Assembly (NCBI GenBank): GCA_963669285.2
Contig: CAXXSI010000014.1
Location: 124,001 to 188,000, forward strand
Direction: 5' to 3'
DNA: 64,000 nucleotides
Source of the DNA: JAWKWH01 sp963669285
GTDB taxonomy: Bacteria > Pseudomonadota > Alphaproteobacteria > Rhizobiales > Rhizobiaceae
Both the position numbers and the translations under genes were made by a program. Positions 39,843 through 48,836 of this stretch are shown in pieces (the stretch's first letter is position 1; the number at the start of each line of letters is the position of its first letter). Under the pieces are notes generated by a model. It searched no databases. It had not been told where the DNA came from and saw nothing but the letters and a program-made list of their open reading frames with translations.

Positions 39843-40907
39843 ATGAGCTTCAAACCTCTCGTCTTTTCCGGCGTTCAACCGACCGGCAACCTGCATCTCG
39901 GCAACTATCTCGGCGCGATCAAGAAATTCGTTGCCTTGCAGGACAGCCACGACTGCATCTATTGCGTGGTTGATCTGCACGCGATCACCGATACGCTGGT
40001 CCAACCGGATCTGGGTGCGCAAACCCGTGAAATCGCCGCCGCCTTCATTGCCGCGGGCATCGATCCCGAAAAGCACATCATCTTCAATCAGAGCCGCGTC
40101 AGGCAACACTCGGAACTGGCGTGGATTTTCAATTGTGTTGCCCGCATGGGCTGGCTGAACCGGATGACGCAGTTCAAGGAAAAAGCCGGCAAGGACCGGG
40201 AAAATGCTTCCGTCGGCCTGTTTTCCTATCCGAACCTGATGGCGGCCGACATTCTGCTTTATCGTGCCACGCACGTGCCGGTCGGTGATGATCAAAAGCA
40301 GCATCTGGAATTGACGCGCGACATCGCTCAAAAATTCAACAACGATTTCTCTTCACGCATCTCGGAACTTGGCGCCGGTGTCGAGATGCAGGTCGGTGGG
40401 GAAACGGTCAGTGGCTATTTTCCGTTGACCGAACCGTTGATCGAAGGACCGGCCACCCGGGTTATGAGCCTGCGCGACGGCACCAAAAAGATGTCCAAGT
40501 CGGACGCATCCGACCTGTCGCGCATCAATCTGACGGATGATGCCGAAGCGATTGCGCGCAAGATCCGCAAAGCCAAGACCGATCCCGCGCCGTTGCCCGA
40601 CTCAATGGATGAATTGAAAGAAAGGCCGGAAGCGGAAAACCTGATCGGCATTTATGCGGCGCTGTTGGGCATTGACCGCCAGGCGGCAATCAGCGAATTC
40701 GCGGGCAAGCAGTTTTCAGAATTCAAACCCGTCCTGGCAGAGATTGCTGTCGAAAAACTGGCACCGGTGGCCGATGAAATGCGCCGGATTTCGGCTGACC
40801 GCAGCTATATCGACGGCGTTTTTCGGGCCGGTGGCGAGCGCGCCAGCGAAATCGCTGAAACCACCATGAAGGACGTGCGCAGAATCGTCGGTTTGCTGTC
40901 GGGATAA
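39843..40907 (+). CDS. trpS: Tryptophanyl-tRNA synthetase
   Basis: A 354-residue class I aminoacyl-tRNA synthetase charging tRNA-Trp. The HIGH-like motif is GVQPTGNLHLGNYLGAIK and the KMSKS loop is TKKMSKSDASD. ATG at 39843 begins MSFKPLVFSGVQPTG; upstream in-frame codons to 39753 are not homologous. It comes 102 bases after mscS, and the order murJ ... trpS is standard in this bacterial order. No attenuator was seen upstream. Confidence 0.98.
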   Translation: MSFKPLVFSGVQPTGNLHLGNYLGAIKKFVALQDSHDCIYCVVDLHAITDTLVQPDLGAQTREIAAAFIAAGIDPEKHIIFNQSRVRQHSELAWIFNCVARMGWLNRMTQFKEKAGKDRENASVGLFSYPNLMAADILLYRATHVPVGDDQKQHLELTRDIAQKFNNDFSSRISELGAGVEMQVGGETVSGYFPLTEPLIEGPATRVMSLRDGTKKMSKSDASDLSRINLTDDAEAIARKIRKAKTDPAPLPDSMDELKERPEAENLIGIYAALLGIDRQAAISEFAGKQFSEFKPVLAEIAVEKLAPVADEMRRISADRSYIDGVFRAGGERASEIAETTMKDVRRIVGLLSG

Positions 40908-40987
40908 CCGGAACCGATCGGCGATTGCGCTTGCCCCCTTCGATTGCAAATGGCAAATTGCCGGCAAGGATCAACCGGGATCATTGA

Positions 40988-41479
40988 ATGGTATCGAAAC
41001 GACTGAGCCGGGAGGCCGGCCACAGGCGCAAATTTCTCTGCGTCATCGACGAGACGCCGGAATGCGAAAGGGCGGTTGCCTACGCCGCAAGACGGGCGGA
41101 GCGGACCGGCGGATCACTCATATTGGTCTACATCATTGAACCCGGCGATTTTCAGCACTGGCTCGGAGTCGAGCAAATCATGCGTGAGGAAGCCAATGCG
41201 AGTGCCGAATCGGCATTGGCCGGTTTTGCGGCCAATATTCGTGAATCGGTCGGAATCGAGGCCGAATGTGTCGTCCGCGAAGGCACCCCCGTCGAAGAGA
41301 TTCACAGCCTGATCGAGGAAGATCAGGATATCGCCATTCTGGTTCTGGCGGCCGGCGCGGCAAAGGAGGGACCCGGGCCACTGGTCTCCTCGATCGCCGG
41401 CAAGGATGCTGCATTTCCCATTCCGGTGACGGTTGTTCCGCAGAATCTGTCGGACGAGGATATCGACAGCCTTTCGTGA
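40988..41479 (+). CDS. Universal stress protein (UspA family)
   Basis: A 163-residue Usp domain: KFLCVIDETPECERAVAYAA at the N-terminal strand and helix, IAILVLAAGAAKEGPGPLVS as the nucleotide-binding loop, and IPVTVVPQNL at the last strand. The usual G-2x-G-9x-G ATP loop is only partly matched (AAGAAKEGPGPLVSS). It lies between trpS and the NifU-like gene, a conserved order in Hyphomicrobiales. Function is stress-related by family only. Confidence 0.9.
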   Translation: MVSKRLSREAGHRRKFLCVIDETPECERAVAYAARRAERTGGSLILVYIIEPGDFQHWLGVEQIMREEANASAESALAGFAANIRESVGIEAECVVREGTPVEEIHSLIEEDQDIAILVLAAGAAKEGPGPLVSSIAGKDAAFPIPVTVVPQNLSDEDIDSLS

Positions 41480-41585
41480 CAACCGCGTCTTTTACCTTAT
41501 CAGCGCTTGAATACAGCCCATAACAGGCCTATTTTGCCATATTACAGTTTTGAACGGTTCTAAAGAACCGGCCCCGAGGTAAGAG

Positions 41586-42155
41586 ATGTTTATCCAGACG
41601 GAAGCGACCCCCAACCCGGAAACCCTGAAGTTCCTGCCGGGCAGAGTTGTGCTGGAGGAAGGCACGGTTGATTTCCGCGATGCGGAAACTGCAGCGGCCG
41701 CTTCTCCGCTTGCCGCACGGCTGTTCGGCATCTCCGGCGTTACAGGCGTGTTTTTCGGTTATGATTTCATCACCGTCTCCAAGGACAGCAGCGACTGGCA
41801 ACACCTGAAACCGGCCATTCTGGGTTCGATCATGGAGCATTTCATGACGAATGCACCGGTAATGGCGGCAAGCGCCTCTGACGCCTCCATGGCCGATGGC
41901 GAGGAATTCTACGACAAAGCGGATGAGGAAATCGTGCTGACGATCAAGGAATTGCTGGACACGCGCGTGCGTCCGGCGGTGGCGCAGGACGGCGGCGATA
42001 TTGCATTTCGCGGTTTTGAGAACGGCACAGTATTCCTGCATATGCGCGGCGCCTGCGCCGGCTGCCCGTCTTCCACCGCGACACTGAAACACGGTATCCA
42101 GAACCTGCTCAGGCATTTTGTGCCGGAGGTCCAACAGGTCGAACAGATTATGTGA
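41586..42155 (+). CDS. Iron-sulfur cluster scaffold, NifU/NfuA type
   Basis: A 189-residue protein with an N-terminal Nfu_N domain (MFIQTEATPNPETLKFLPG) and a C-terminal NifU-like domain holding the cluster-binding CxxC in RGACAGCPSSTATLKHG. Proteins of this kind assemble a [4Fe-4S] cluster between two monomers and deliver it to targets. An AGG motif (GAGGTAAGAG) precedes the start. A strong terminator follows the stop. Confidence 0.95.
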   Translation: MFIQTEATPNPETLKFLPGRVVLEEGTVDFRDAETAAAASPLAARLFGISGVTGVFFGYDFITVSKDSSDWQHLKPAILGSIMEHFMTNAPVMAASASDASMADGEEFYDKADEEIVLTIKELLDTRVRPAVAQDGGDIAFRGFENGTVFLHMRGACAGCPSSTATLKHGIQNLLRHFVPEVQQVEQIM

Positions 42156-42177
42156 AGTCAGGCATCTGCAGAGATAC

Positions 42178-42207
42178 AAAAAGCCGGGCACTGAGCCCGG
42201 CTTTTTG
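42178..42207. terminator. Bidirectional terminator between the NifU-like gene and the L,D-transpeptidase
   Basis: AAGCCGGGC and GCCCGGCTT form a perfect stem with a five-base loop. It is preceded by A-rich and followed by T-rich sequence on the plus strand, so it can serve both converging genes. Confidence 0.9.
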
Positions 42208-42245
42208 TTGGACGTCTGTTGCCGAGACGGTCCGCGTGCAATTTT

Positions 42246-42866
42246 CTAGCGCTTGACGACCACCCTGGCGCCAACTTCTGCGCGCTCGTAGAGATCGATA
42301 ATGTCCTGGTTCATCAGACGGATGCAGCCTGACGACATGGCCTTGCCGATCGACCACCATTCCGGCGTGCCGTGCAATCTGTATCCGGAATCGCCGCGAC
42401 GATTGTACAGATAAAGCGCGCGCGCACCGAGCGGATTGCTCAGTCCCGGCTTCATTCCGCCGCGATATTTGGCCAGTTCGGGCTGACGACGTATCATCGC
42501 CGCTGGTGGCGTCCAGCGCGGCCATTCGCGTTTCAGCGCCACCCGCGCCGTTCCCGACCATTCAAAGCCCTGCCGACCCACGCCAATGCCATAGCGCATC
42601 GCCTTGCCTTCCGGCATGATGAAATAGAGAAACTTCGCGCCGGTATCGACAATAATCGTCCCCGGCTTCTGCTTGGTATCGTATTTGACGATCTGCCGAT
42701 GGTACTTGCGATCAACCTTGTAGATCGGAATCGAAGGCAATCGGTACCCGGCATCCCTCGTGGAACCGTATGAGTTGGAGAAAACGTTGAATCCGCCGGT
42801 TGTACAACCAGCAAGCGCGGTCGCCAGCCCAAGCCCGACCGCGACAAGCAGTGATCTCATCTTCAT
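42246..42866 (-). CDS. L,D-transpeptidase lipoprotein (YkuD domain)
   Basis: A 206-residue protein with a lipoprotein signal: a hydrophobic stretch followed by the lipobox LAGC (Cys21). The YkuD catalytic block is HGTPEWWSIGKAMSSGCIRL, with the nucleophile in SSGCIRLMNQD. Enzymes of this family form 3-3 peptidoglycan cross-links or attach proteins to peptidoglycan in the periplasm. Convergent with the NifU-like gene through a shared terminator, divergent from mmcB. A second ATG at 42860 is possible. Confidence 0.93.
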   Translation of the reverse strand: MKMRSLLVAVGLGLATALAGCTTGGFNVFSNSYGSTRDAGYRLPSIPIYKVDRKYHRQIVKYDTKQKPGTIIVDTGAKFLYFIMPEGKAMRYGIGVGRQGFEWSGTARVALKREWPRWTPPAAMIRRQPELAKYRGGMKPGLSNPLGARALYLYNRRGDSGYRLHGTPEWWSIGKAMSSGCIRLMNQDIIDLYERAEVGARVVVKR

Positions 42867-43144
42867 ATTAATACCAGTTCCCCAATGATTATGTCCAAGC
42901 GCCTGAATCAGGCCGTATTTTTGCCAATTTCTTTAATCTGTAAAGCGCGTTGTTGCCAAGTAGTTAATCAATCGCTGAAATTTCTAACGATTCGCTTTCC
43001 CGCGCCTATGGTATTTGCGCAACATATTTAACCGCAAATACCGGGAATCTCAGGGGATTTGATCCGGTAACCGAAGAAACGCGACACATTATTTCGCGGA
43101 TGATGGTGTTGATTCGAATGACCGCATCGCCCAAGAATAGCGCA

Positions 43145-43639
43145 ATGCCGATCGTCAACGTGCACAACAACAACCCGCTTGCCGATGGCAGGCAGTCGGA
43201 ACGCGCACTGCTTGTCCGCCGCGGCGTTCAGCGGCTGTTCGCCAATCTGGGGGCCGTGGTGCTACCCGAACTTCCACTCGCCTCCGGACGGCGGGCGGAT
43301 CTGACGGTTCTCGGTCCCAAGGGCGAGTTTCTGATCATCGAGATCAAGTCATCGATCGAGGATTTTCGCGCGGACGGCAAATGGCCCGATTACCGACAAC
43401 ACTGCGACCGTTTCTACTTTGCCACCCATCCCGAAGTGCCGACCGGTATTTTTCCCGAAGATGCGGGTTTCATTCTTTCGGACGGTCACGGCGCCGAAAT
43501 TCTGCGCGAAGCCCCGGAGCACAAGCTGGCCGGCGCCACGCGCAAGGCGCTGATGCTCAGATTTGCCCGCGCCGGAGCCAGGCGGTTGCTGGCGGCGGAA
43601 CTGGCCGGCGTTGACGTGCCGCATGTTGATACCGATTAG
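43145..43639 (+). CDS. mmcB: MmcB-family DNA repair protein
   Basis: The product (164 residues from MPIVNVHNNNPLADGRQ) is a PD-(D/E)XK-like nuclease-fold protein: ELPLASGRRADLTVL followed by FLIIEIKSSIEDFRADGKWP, with catalytic-type D, E and K residues. MmcB was found in Caulobacter as a damage-induced repair protein of the LexA regulon. The start at 43145 gives the usual family N-terminus; ATGs at 43100 and 43118 are also in frame. I saw no clear LexA box in the 278-base upstream gap. Confidence 0.88.
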   Translation: MPIVNVHNNNPLADGRQSERALLVRRGVQRLFANLGAVVLPELPLASGRRADLTVLGPKGEFLIIEIKSSIEDFRADGKWPDYRQHCDRFYFATHPEVPTGIFPEDAGFILSDGHGAEILREAPEHKLAGATRKALMLRFARAGARRLLAAELAGVDVPHVDTD

Positions 43640-43814
43640 GGTCAGGACCCTAGACTACGAAGCAATACTCTATTCAAACCACAGTAGTTTTAGTTTGAAA
43701 AACAACACGCTACGGTTGCTATAATTCAATTTCCTACTACTTATCTTGAATATATTTTGATGTTATTGGGATAATTTGCTATTATTTTCTTATTTATACA
43801 TACGGAATTACACC

Positions 43815-46115
43815 ATGGCCAAATCCCCACCGAGGAATATTGTTCTGCTGTCGGATGGAACCGGCAACTCAGCGGCCAAGCTGGCAAAAACCAATGTCTG
43901 GCGGATCTACCAGGCGCTCGACCTGGAAAACAAGGATCAGCTGGCGTTCTATGATGACGGTGTCGGAACGGGCGGATTTCAGCTTTTGCGCGCGCTCGGC
44001 GGTGCATTCGGGTTCGGTTTGGCGCGCAATGTGCGGCAATTGTACGAGGAACTTTGCCGGCACTATGAGACCAACGACAAGATCATGCTCTTCGGGTTTT
44101 CGCGCGGCGCCTTTACGGTTCGCGTGCTGTCCGGCCTGATCGACCGATGCGGCGTCATTGACCGCAACAGCGACAACACCGTCGACGTCTGGAGTTGGAG
44201 CAAATTCCGCTGGGTTAAACTTCCCGTCGCGTCCGATGCCGGCCTCAAGGCGGCAGTCAGGATCGCCTATCGCGCAATGAAGAAAAGCGGCAACAAGGCT
44301 CCGGTTTCCCGGGCATTTCGGTTCATCCGCGAGCTGGTATTGCGGCATAAGACACCGAAATGGAGGGACTTCCGCAAGCAATATGCGATTGAGGAACAAC
44401 ATCCGATCGAGTTCCTCGGCGTGTTCGACACGGTTTCCGCCTACGGATTGCCGATCGATGAATTGGCGATTGCCATCCACAAGCACCTCTATTCCCTCAG
44501 GTTTCCCAACAACATCCTGTCCGACAATGTTCAGCACGCCTATCAGGCACTGGCACTCGATGAAGGGCGCCACACCTTCCATCCGGTCCTGTGGACTGAA
44601 CGGAAGTACCGGCCGAAAGGCCAGGAAGGGCCACCCGATCCAAAGCCGCAGCAGGTGTGGTTCACCGGAATGCATACCGATGTCGGCGGCGGCTATGCAG
44701 ACGAGCGCCTGTCACTTGTGCCGGCGATCTGGATGATCGAACAGGCCGAGACAAAGGCGGGTTTGAAGTTCCGCAGTGCAGCGGTATCGGATTTGAAAAA
44801 GCGCTCGACAGAGCATGGCAAGATGCACGATTCGCGGCGAGGTCTTGCAGCGTTCTATCGCTACAAACCGCGCATTCTTGAAAAACTCGGCAATGAGGAT
44901 TTGGACGGCAACGGGTATACAGAGGTGAGAATTGACCGCTTCAAGATCCACCATTCGGTGTTCGACCGAATCCGCGGCACGGATGCCGACTATGCACCCG
45001 TCGGCATTCCCCGGGACTACGATGTGGCCATGCCTTCCTCAGGCAAGAAATCCAACATCATTGTCTCGGCGGAAGACGCCGGCATCGAAAGCACCCAGGA
45101 TCGCGAGCGACGCGCTGATGGCCAGAAAAGCCTGGAGGCGACCATACTTCTGCGCCAGATCACCTATTTCATCATGCTCGGTTTGGCGCTGATCCTTGTC
45201 GCTGTGCCATTCCTCTGGCTCGCCAATCCGGCGGCGACTGGCGATGGGCCGGCGTCAAAGCTCGTCGGCCTGTTGTTGGCGCCATTGGCGTTTCTCCCCG
45301 TTCCGGGAACGGCGCGTATTCAACAGTTCTGGGTCGAGGAACCCTACCTGTTCCTCGTTCTGGCCGCTGGATTTATTGGCAGCTATCTGTATGCGGGCAA
45401 TCTCAAACGCTCCCTGCAGTCCAAAGCCCAGTCGGTGTGGCGCCATTTGACCGACAAGCCTGACGGTACCGCACCGGCCCCGCAGGAGTGGGTTCACAAG
45501 GGACGAAGCCTGCTCGGCGGCGCGTACGGATTGTGGACCAGGAAAATCATGCCGTTCGCGCTGATTGTCCTGTTGTTCATCGCATTACCGGCACTGGTCG
45601 CCTGGCGCTGGTATATGTTTCATCCATATCAGTTCGGTTCGGTGTGCGAGGTCCAGAGAACCGAAGCGACATCTTATCCCTTCGAATTCTCGACCGCCGA
45701 TCCGTGCATGGAATCGTCTTTCGAATTGAAACAGGACCATTTCTACATCATCCGGATAAAAATCACCGAACCATGGGTCGACAAGACATTCGCGGCTGAT
45801 CCGACCGGATTGAAATGGTCGCAGATGCAATGGGGCGACCGGGTCATGATGGCTTCGCTGTCGTTCACCCGGCGATTCTGGTCGGAGGACTGGTTTGCGA
45901 TGATGGGCTCGATCGGCAGAGCCAGGGAGTTTGCCTTTCGCATCGATGCCAAGCAGGAGGCAGACGATTCGCCGGTCTATTCATACCGTTTCCGCGCCTG
46001 GCGGTCCGGCAAGCTATATCTGTTCGTCAATGACGCCCTGGTTCCCGGTCGTGACTTGTATGCCAACAACCAGGGGCGGGCCGAAATCGAGTTGATCGAG
46101 GATGGCCAACTTTAG
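43815..46115 (+). CDS. DUF2235 alpha/beta hydrolase-like membrane protein
   Basis: A 766-residue protein. Residues 1-400 are a DUF2235 domain: RNIVLLSDGTGNSAAK near the start, the nucleophile elbow MLFGFSRGAFTVRVLSGL and TGMHTDVGGGYADE. DUF2235 occurs in the Tle1 phospholipase effectors of type VI secretion. Four to five hydrophobic segments lie between about 445 and 620 (ITYFIMLGLALILVAVPFLW; YLFLVLAAGFIGSYLYAG; FALIVLLFIALPALVAW), then about 150 soluble residues. No T6SS genes, immunity gene or VgrG are nearby, so an effector role is not supported; a membrane-bound lipase is the simplest reading. The 175 bases upstream are very AT-rich. Confidence 0.8.
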   Translation: MAKSPPRNIVLLSDGTGNSAAKLAKTNVWRIYQALDLENKDQLAFYDDGVGTGGFQLLRALGGAFGFGLARNVRQLYEELCRHYETNDKIMLFGFSRGAFTVRVLSGLIDRCGVIDRNSDNTVDVWSWSKFRWVKLPVASDAGLKAAVRIAYRAMKKSGNKAPVSRAFRFIRELVLRHKTPKWRDFRKQYAIEEQHPIEFLGVFDTVSAYGLPIDELAIAIHKHLYSLRFPNNILSDNVQHAYQALALDEGRHTFHPVLWTERKYRPKGQEGPPDPKPQQVWFTGMHTDVGGGYADERLSLVPAIWMIEQAETKAGLKFRSAAVSDLKKRSTEHGKMHDSRRGLAAFYRYKPRILEKLGNEDLDGNGYTEVRIDRFKIHHSVFDRIRGTDADYAPVGIPRDYDVAMPSSGKKSNIIVSAEDAGIESTQDRERRADGQKSLEATILLRQITYFIMLGLALILVAVPFLWLANPAATGDGPASKLVGLLLAPLAFLPVPGTARIQQFWVEEPYLFLVLAAGFIGSYLYAGNLKRSLQSKAQSVWRHLTDKPDGTAPAPQEWVHKGRSLLGGAYGLWTRKIMPFALIVLLFIALPALVAWRWYMFHPYQFGSVCEVQRTEATSYPFEFSTADPCMESSFELKQDHFYIIRIKITEPWVDKTFAADPTGLKWSQMQWGDRVMMASLSFTRRFWSEDWFAMMGSIGRAREFAFRIDAKQEADDSPVYSYRFRAWRSGKLYLFVNDALVPGRDLYANNQGRAEIELIEDGQL

Positions 46116-46138
46116 GCTGTATCGACCCTCATCGGACG

Positions 46139-46501
46139 TCAGTTGAACAACCCATAAAGTGCGCGGGAAAAGTCGCTTTCCAGCGGGAAGGACAGCATGC
46201 CCATCACCGAATAGCCCAGCAGCCAGGGCATCAGGTAAAACCGGATCATGAAGAAGAACCAGGCGACGAACAGCGGCACCAGCTGCGGTACCAGGAAGCT
46301 CGGCGTTACCGGTTTGAAGAGGCGGATGATCGGGTCGGTGGTTTTGACGAAAACCCGCATGAAGAAGAATTTGGAATCCTCCGCCAGGAAGATACCCATG
46401 GCGGTTCGGCCAATCAGAGTCCACATGACCATGCCCAGCACATAGTCGATCGCCACAAGCCAGACAGGGAAGATATCGAGTGGACTAACCGGTTGTTCCA
46501 T
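46139..46501 (-). CDS. Small membrane protein, YggT-like
   Basis: A 120-residue protein with three hydrophobic segments (VWLVAIDYVLGMVMWTLIG; PQLVPLFVAWFFFMIRFYL; and a weaker end). The middle part, TDPIIRLFKPVTPSF, resembles the YggT family, in which a D-P-[IVL]-x-R motif precedes a proline-rich turn. YggT proteins are of unclear function, linked to osmotic tolerance and cell envelope. Downstream of the symporter gene on the same strand, but separated from it by a hairpin. Confidence 0.55.
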   Translation of the reverse strand: MEQPVSPLDIFPVWLVAIDYVLGMVMWTLIGRTAMGIFLAEDSKFFFMRVFVKTTDPIIRLFKPVTPSFLVPQLVPLFVAWFFFMIRFYLMPWLLGYSVMGMLSFPLESDFSRALYGLFN

Positions 46502-46520
46502 ATCTGTGATCCCGACGAAA

Positions 46521-46549
46521 TCGGGGGCGGAAGTAGCTCCCGCCCCCGA
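46521..46549 (-). terminator. Hairpin downstream of the symporter gene
   Basis: TCGGGGGCGG and CCGCCCCCGA form a perfect ten-base stem with a nine-base loop. The following T-run on the minus strand is short (TTTCGT), so it may be a weak terminator or an mRNA-stabilising hairpin between two same-strand genes. Confidence 0.6.
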
Positions 46550-46572
46550 AAGATAATTACCAGATAACCGGC

Positions 46573-48396
46573 TTAATGTGCCGCATCAAGGATCGTTTTG
46601 CCTTTCGGATTGCGAACCTCGTCGACCATTGCCTGTGTTTCGGCGTCGGGCTCCGGTGTCATCAGCGAGACGACAACCATAGCAACCAGGCTAACCGGCA
46701 TGCCGATGAGGCCAAAGCGCAGATGGTCAAGGCCGAGTATCGGCGTGCCGCCATTGCGGACATAGACCAGGTACAGCGCACCGGCGGCGAATCCGCAGAC
46801 CATGCCTGCGATCGCACCCTGCCTGTTTGCCCGTTTCCACCAGACACCGAGGACCAGCGGGAAGAACAGACCGGAATTGGCGAAGCAGAACGCCCAGGCC
46901 ACGGCGCCGAGAATGCCGGTGAGCTTGAGCGAGGCCACGAATGCGCCGGCCGCGCCGATGGCGATCAACAGCACACGCGCCACGATCAGGCGTGTGCGGG
47001 TGTCAGCCTTCGGATCGATGATCTTGTAGTAGAGATCATGCGACAGGGCATTGGCAATCGCCAGCAACAGTCCGTCAGCCGTCGACATTGCCGCAGCAAA
47101 GCCACCGGCCGCAACCAGGCCGGAAATGACATAGGGCAGACCGGCCACTTCAGGGGTCGCCAACACAACGATGTCGGGACGCATGAAGAACTCGTTGATC
47201 TGCAACAGGCCGTCTCCGTTACTATCGGAAACCGCCACCATGCCGATATTGGCCCAGTTCTTGATCCATTCAAGACTCTGCACTTCCTCGATCGACCTGC
47301 CGATTACGCTGGTTGCCAGATCCGGATCGAGCAGCTGCAGCTTGGTCAGCGTGGCAAGCGCCGGAGCGGTAAAGTAGAGCAGGAAGATGAAGAACAGCGA
47401 CCATGCCACCGAGCGCCGCGCATCACGCACAGACGGCGTGGTGAAATAGCGCATCAGGATATGTGGCAGCGAGGCCGTGCCGGTCATCATGGCGACAGCC
47501 AGAGTGACCATCTTCCAGGAGTCCCAACCGCCCTGCGGGTCGTTGTGCAGGGTCGTCAAGATTCGCAGCCCCGGGAAGGACTCGCCTGCCGCGGTTCCGA
47601 CACCCAGCACCGGCTCTAATTCGGCGATCCGGTTTGCCGCGTCTCCGTAGGAGAAATGCGGAATGATGCCAAAGCCTTGGGCATTGGACATCCAGATCAC
47701 CGGCACCAGATAGGCTATGATCAGCACGATGTACTGCGCCACCTGGGTCCAGGTCACCGCACGCATGCCGCCCAGCATCGAGCAGAGCAGGATACCGGCA
47801 AGACCGAACCACACACCCCATTCAAATGGAATCTGCAAGGCGCGAGCGGCGATGGTGCCCGAAGCATTGATCTGCGCCGTCACATAGGTGAACGATGCCA
47901 CAACTAGAACGATGACCGCGCACAGGCGCGCCAGATTGCCGCCGTAACGAGTACCGATGAAGTCGGGCACGGTGTAACAGCCGAACTTGCGCAGATAAGG
48001 CGCCATCAGCGAATTGACGAGCACATAACCGCCCGTCCAGCCGACAATGAAGCCGAGATAGCCGTAACCGCCGAAATAGATGCCGCCAGCAAGCGCCACG
48101 AAGGACGCACCGGACATCCAGTCCGCCGCCGTCGCCATGCCGTTGTAGACGGCCGGCACTTCACGGCCCGCAACATAATAGGCCTCGACCTGCATGGTGC
48201 GCGACAGATAGCCAATCAACGCGTAGATGAAGATGGTGAAGCCGACGAACAGAATACCGATCGTCGCTGCGCTCACACCCATCTGTTCGAGGATGGCCAT
48301 CAGGATGATGAAGACAACGAAGCCGCCGGTATACATTCCGTAAATACGGCCAAGATTGTCGATGAAGTTTCCGGATTTTCCGCTTGTATCGCTCAT
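46573..48396 (-). CDS. Sodium:solute symporter large subunit (VC_2705-type)
   Basis: A 607-residue SSS-family transporter with about 13 membrane segments. AAADWMSGASFVALAGGIYF-like sequence near residue 90, GGMRAVTWTQVAQYIVL and SGLVAAGGFAAAMSTADGLL are acetate/solute symporter (ActP-like) blocks. A soluble loop holds SDSNGDGLLQINEFF, an EF-hand-type calcium loop. The partner DUF4212 gene is 12 bases upstream; the two-subunit arrangement defines the VC_2705/TIGR03648 type. The substrate is probably a short carboxylate, by homology only. Sodium dependence is inferred from family. Confidence 0.9.
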   Translation of the reverse strand: MSDTSGKSGNFIDNLGRIYGMYTGGFVVFIILMAILEQMGVSAATIGILFVGFTIFIYALIGYLSRTMQVEAYYVAGREVPAVYNGMATAADWMSGASFVALAGGIYFGGYGYLGFIVGWTGGYVLVNSLMAPYLRKFGCYTVPDFIGTRYGGNLARLCAVIVLVVASFTYVTAQINASGTIAARALQIPFEWGVWFGLAGILLCSMLGGMRAVTWTQVAQYIVLIIAYLVPVIWMSNAQGFGIIPHFSYGDAANRIAELEPVLGVGTAAGESFPGLRILTTLHNDPQGGWDSWKMVTLAVAMMTGTASLPHILMRYFTTPSVRDARRSVAWSLFFIFLLYFTAPALATLTKLQLLDPDLATSVIGRSIEEVQSLEWIKNWANIGMVAVSDSNGDGLLQINEFFMRPDIVVLATPEVAGLPYVISGLVAAGGFAAAMSTADGLLLAIANALSHDLYYKIIDPKADTRTRLIVARVLLIAIGAAGAFVASLKLTGILGAVAWAFCFANSGLFFPLVLGVWWKRANRQGAIAGMVCGFAAGALYLVYVRNGGTPILGLDHLRFGLIGMPVSLVAMVVVSLMTPEPDAETQAMVDEVRNPKGKTILDAAH

Positions 48397-48408
48397 AACC
48401 TGGCCCTC

Positions 48409-48669
48409 CTAATCATCAAGACCAAGCTCATCATCGATCGCATCCTGACGCCAATTCTGGAAGAAAATCAGCAGAACGAAAACGATGAGTGAACCCTGGA
48501 CACACATGTAGTATCCAAGTGGAAATCCAAGGAATGAGAATTCGTTGAGGCCTTTGGCGTTCCATGGAATGACCATGGAGAAAATGAACCAGATTGCCAG
48601 AACCAGCCAAGTCAGGTTCCGGGTACGGATCCAATGCCGCTGTTGTGCCTCGGTATTGTTACCAGACAT
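48409..48669 (-). CDS. Symporter small subunit (DUF4212)
   Basis: An 86-residue protein with two membrane helices (LTWLVLAIWFIFSMVIPW; YYMCVQGSLIVFVLLIFF) and the charged tail NWRQDAIDDELGLDD. It matches the DUF4212 small subunit that always accompanies VC_2705-type sodium/solute symporters. The start at MSGNNTEAQQRHW (48669) has GGAG seven bases upstream; the open frame to 48798 is longer but has no site. Cotranscribed with the large subunit. Confidence 0.9.
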   Translation of the reverse strand: MSGNNTEAQQRHWIRTRNLTWLVLAIWFIFSMVIPWNAKGLNEFSFLGFPLGYYMCVQGSLIVFVLLIFFQNWRQDAIDDELGLDD

Positions 48670-48836
48670 TGAGCGTCTCCCCTTCTTTTTTGATTCCGGA
48701 AGAACCAGAATCCCCGTATGGACAAGAGCGCAATAACCGCAAGCGCACTCATCCAAGGTAGACTTTAGACGGATGGGACGATTTGACGAGACAGACATTA
48801 GTCGTAACGAATTTCGCTAGGTGGAGGGCCTGATCG

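Noticed and set aside
43638..43654. Short hairpin TAGGGTC-AG-GACCCTA after mmcB
   Set aside because: Good stem but no T-run on either strand, so it was not called a terminator.
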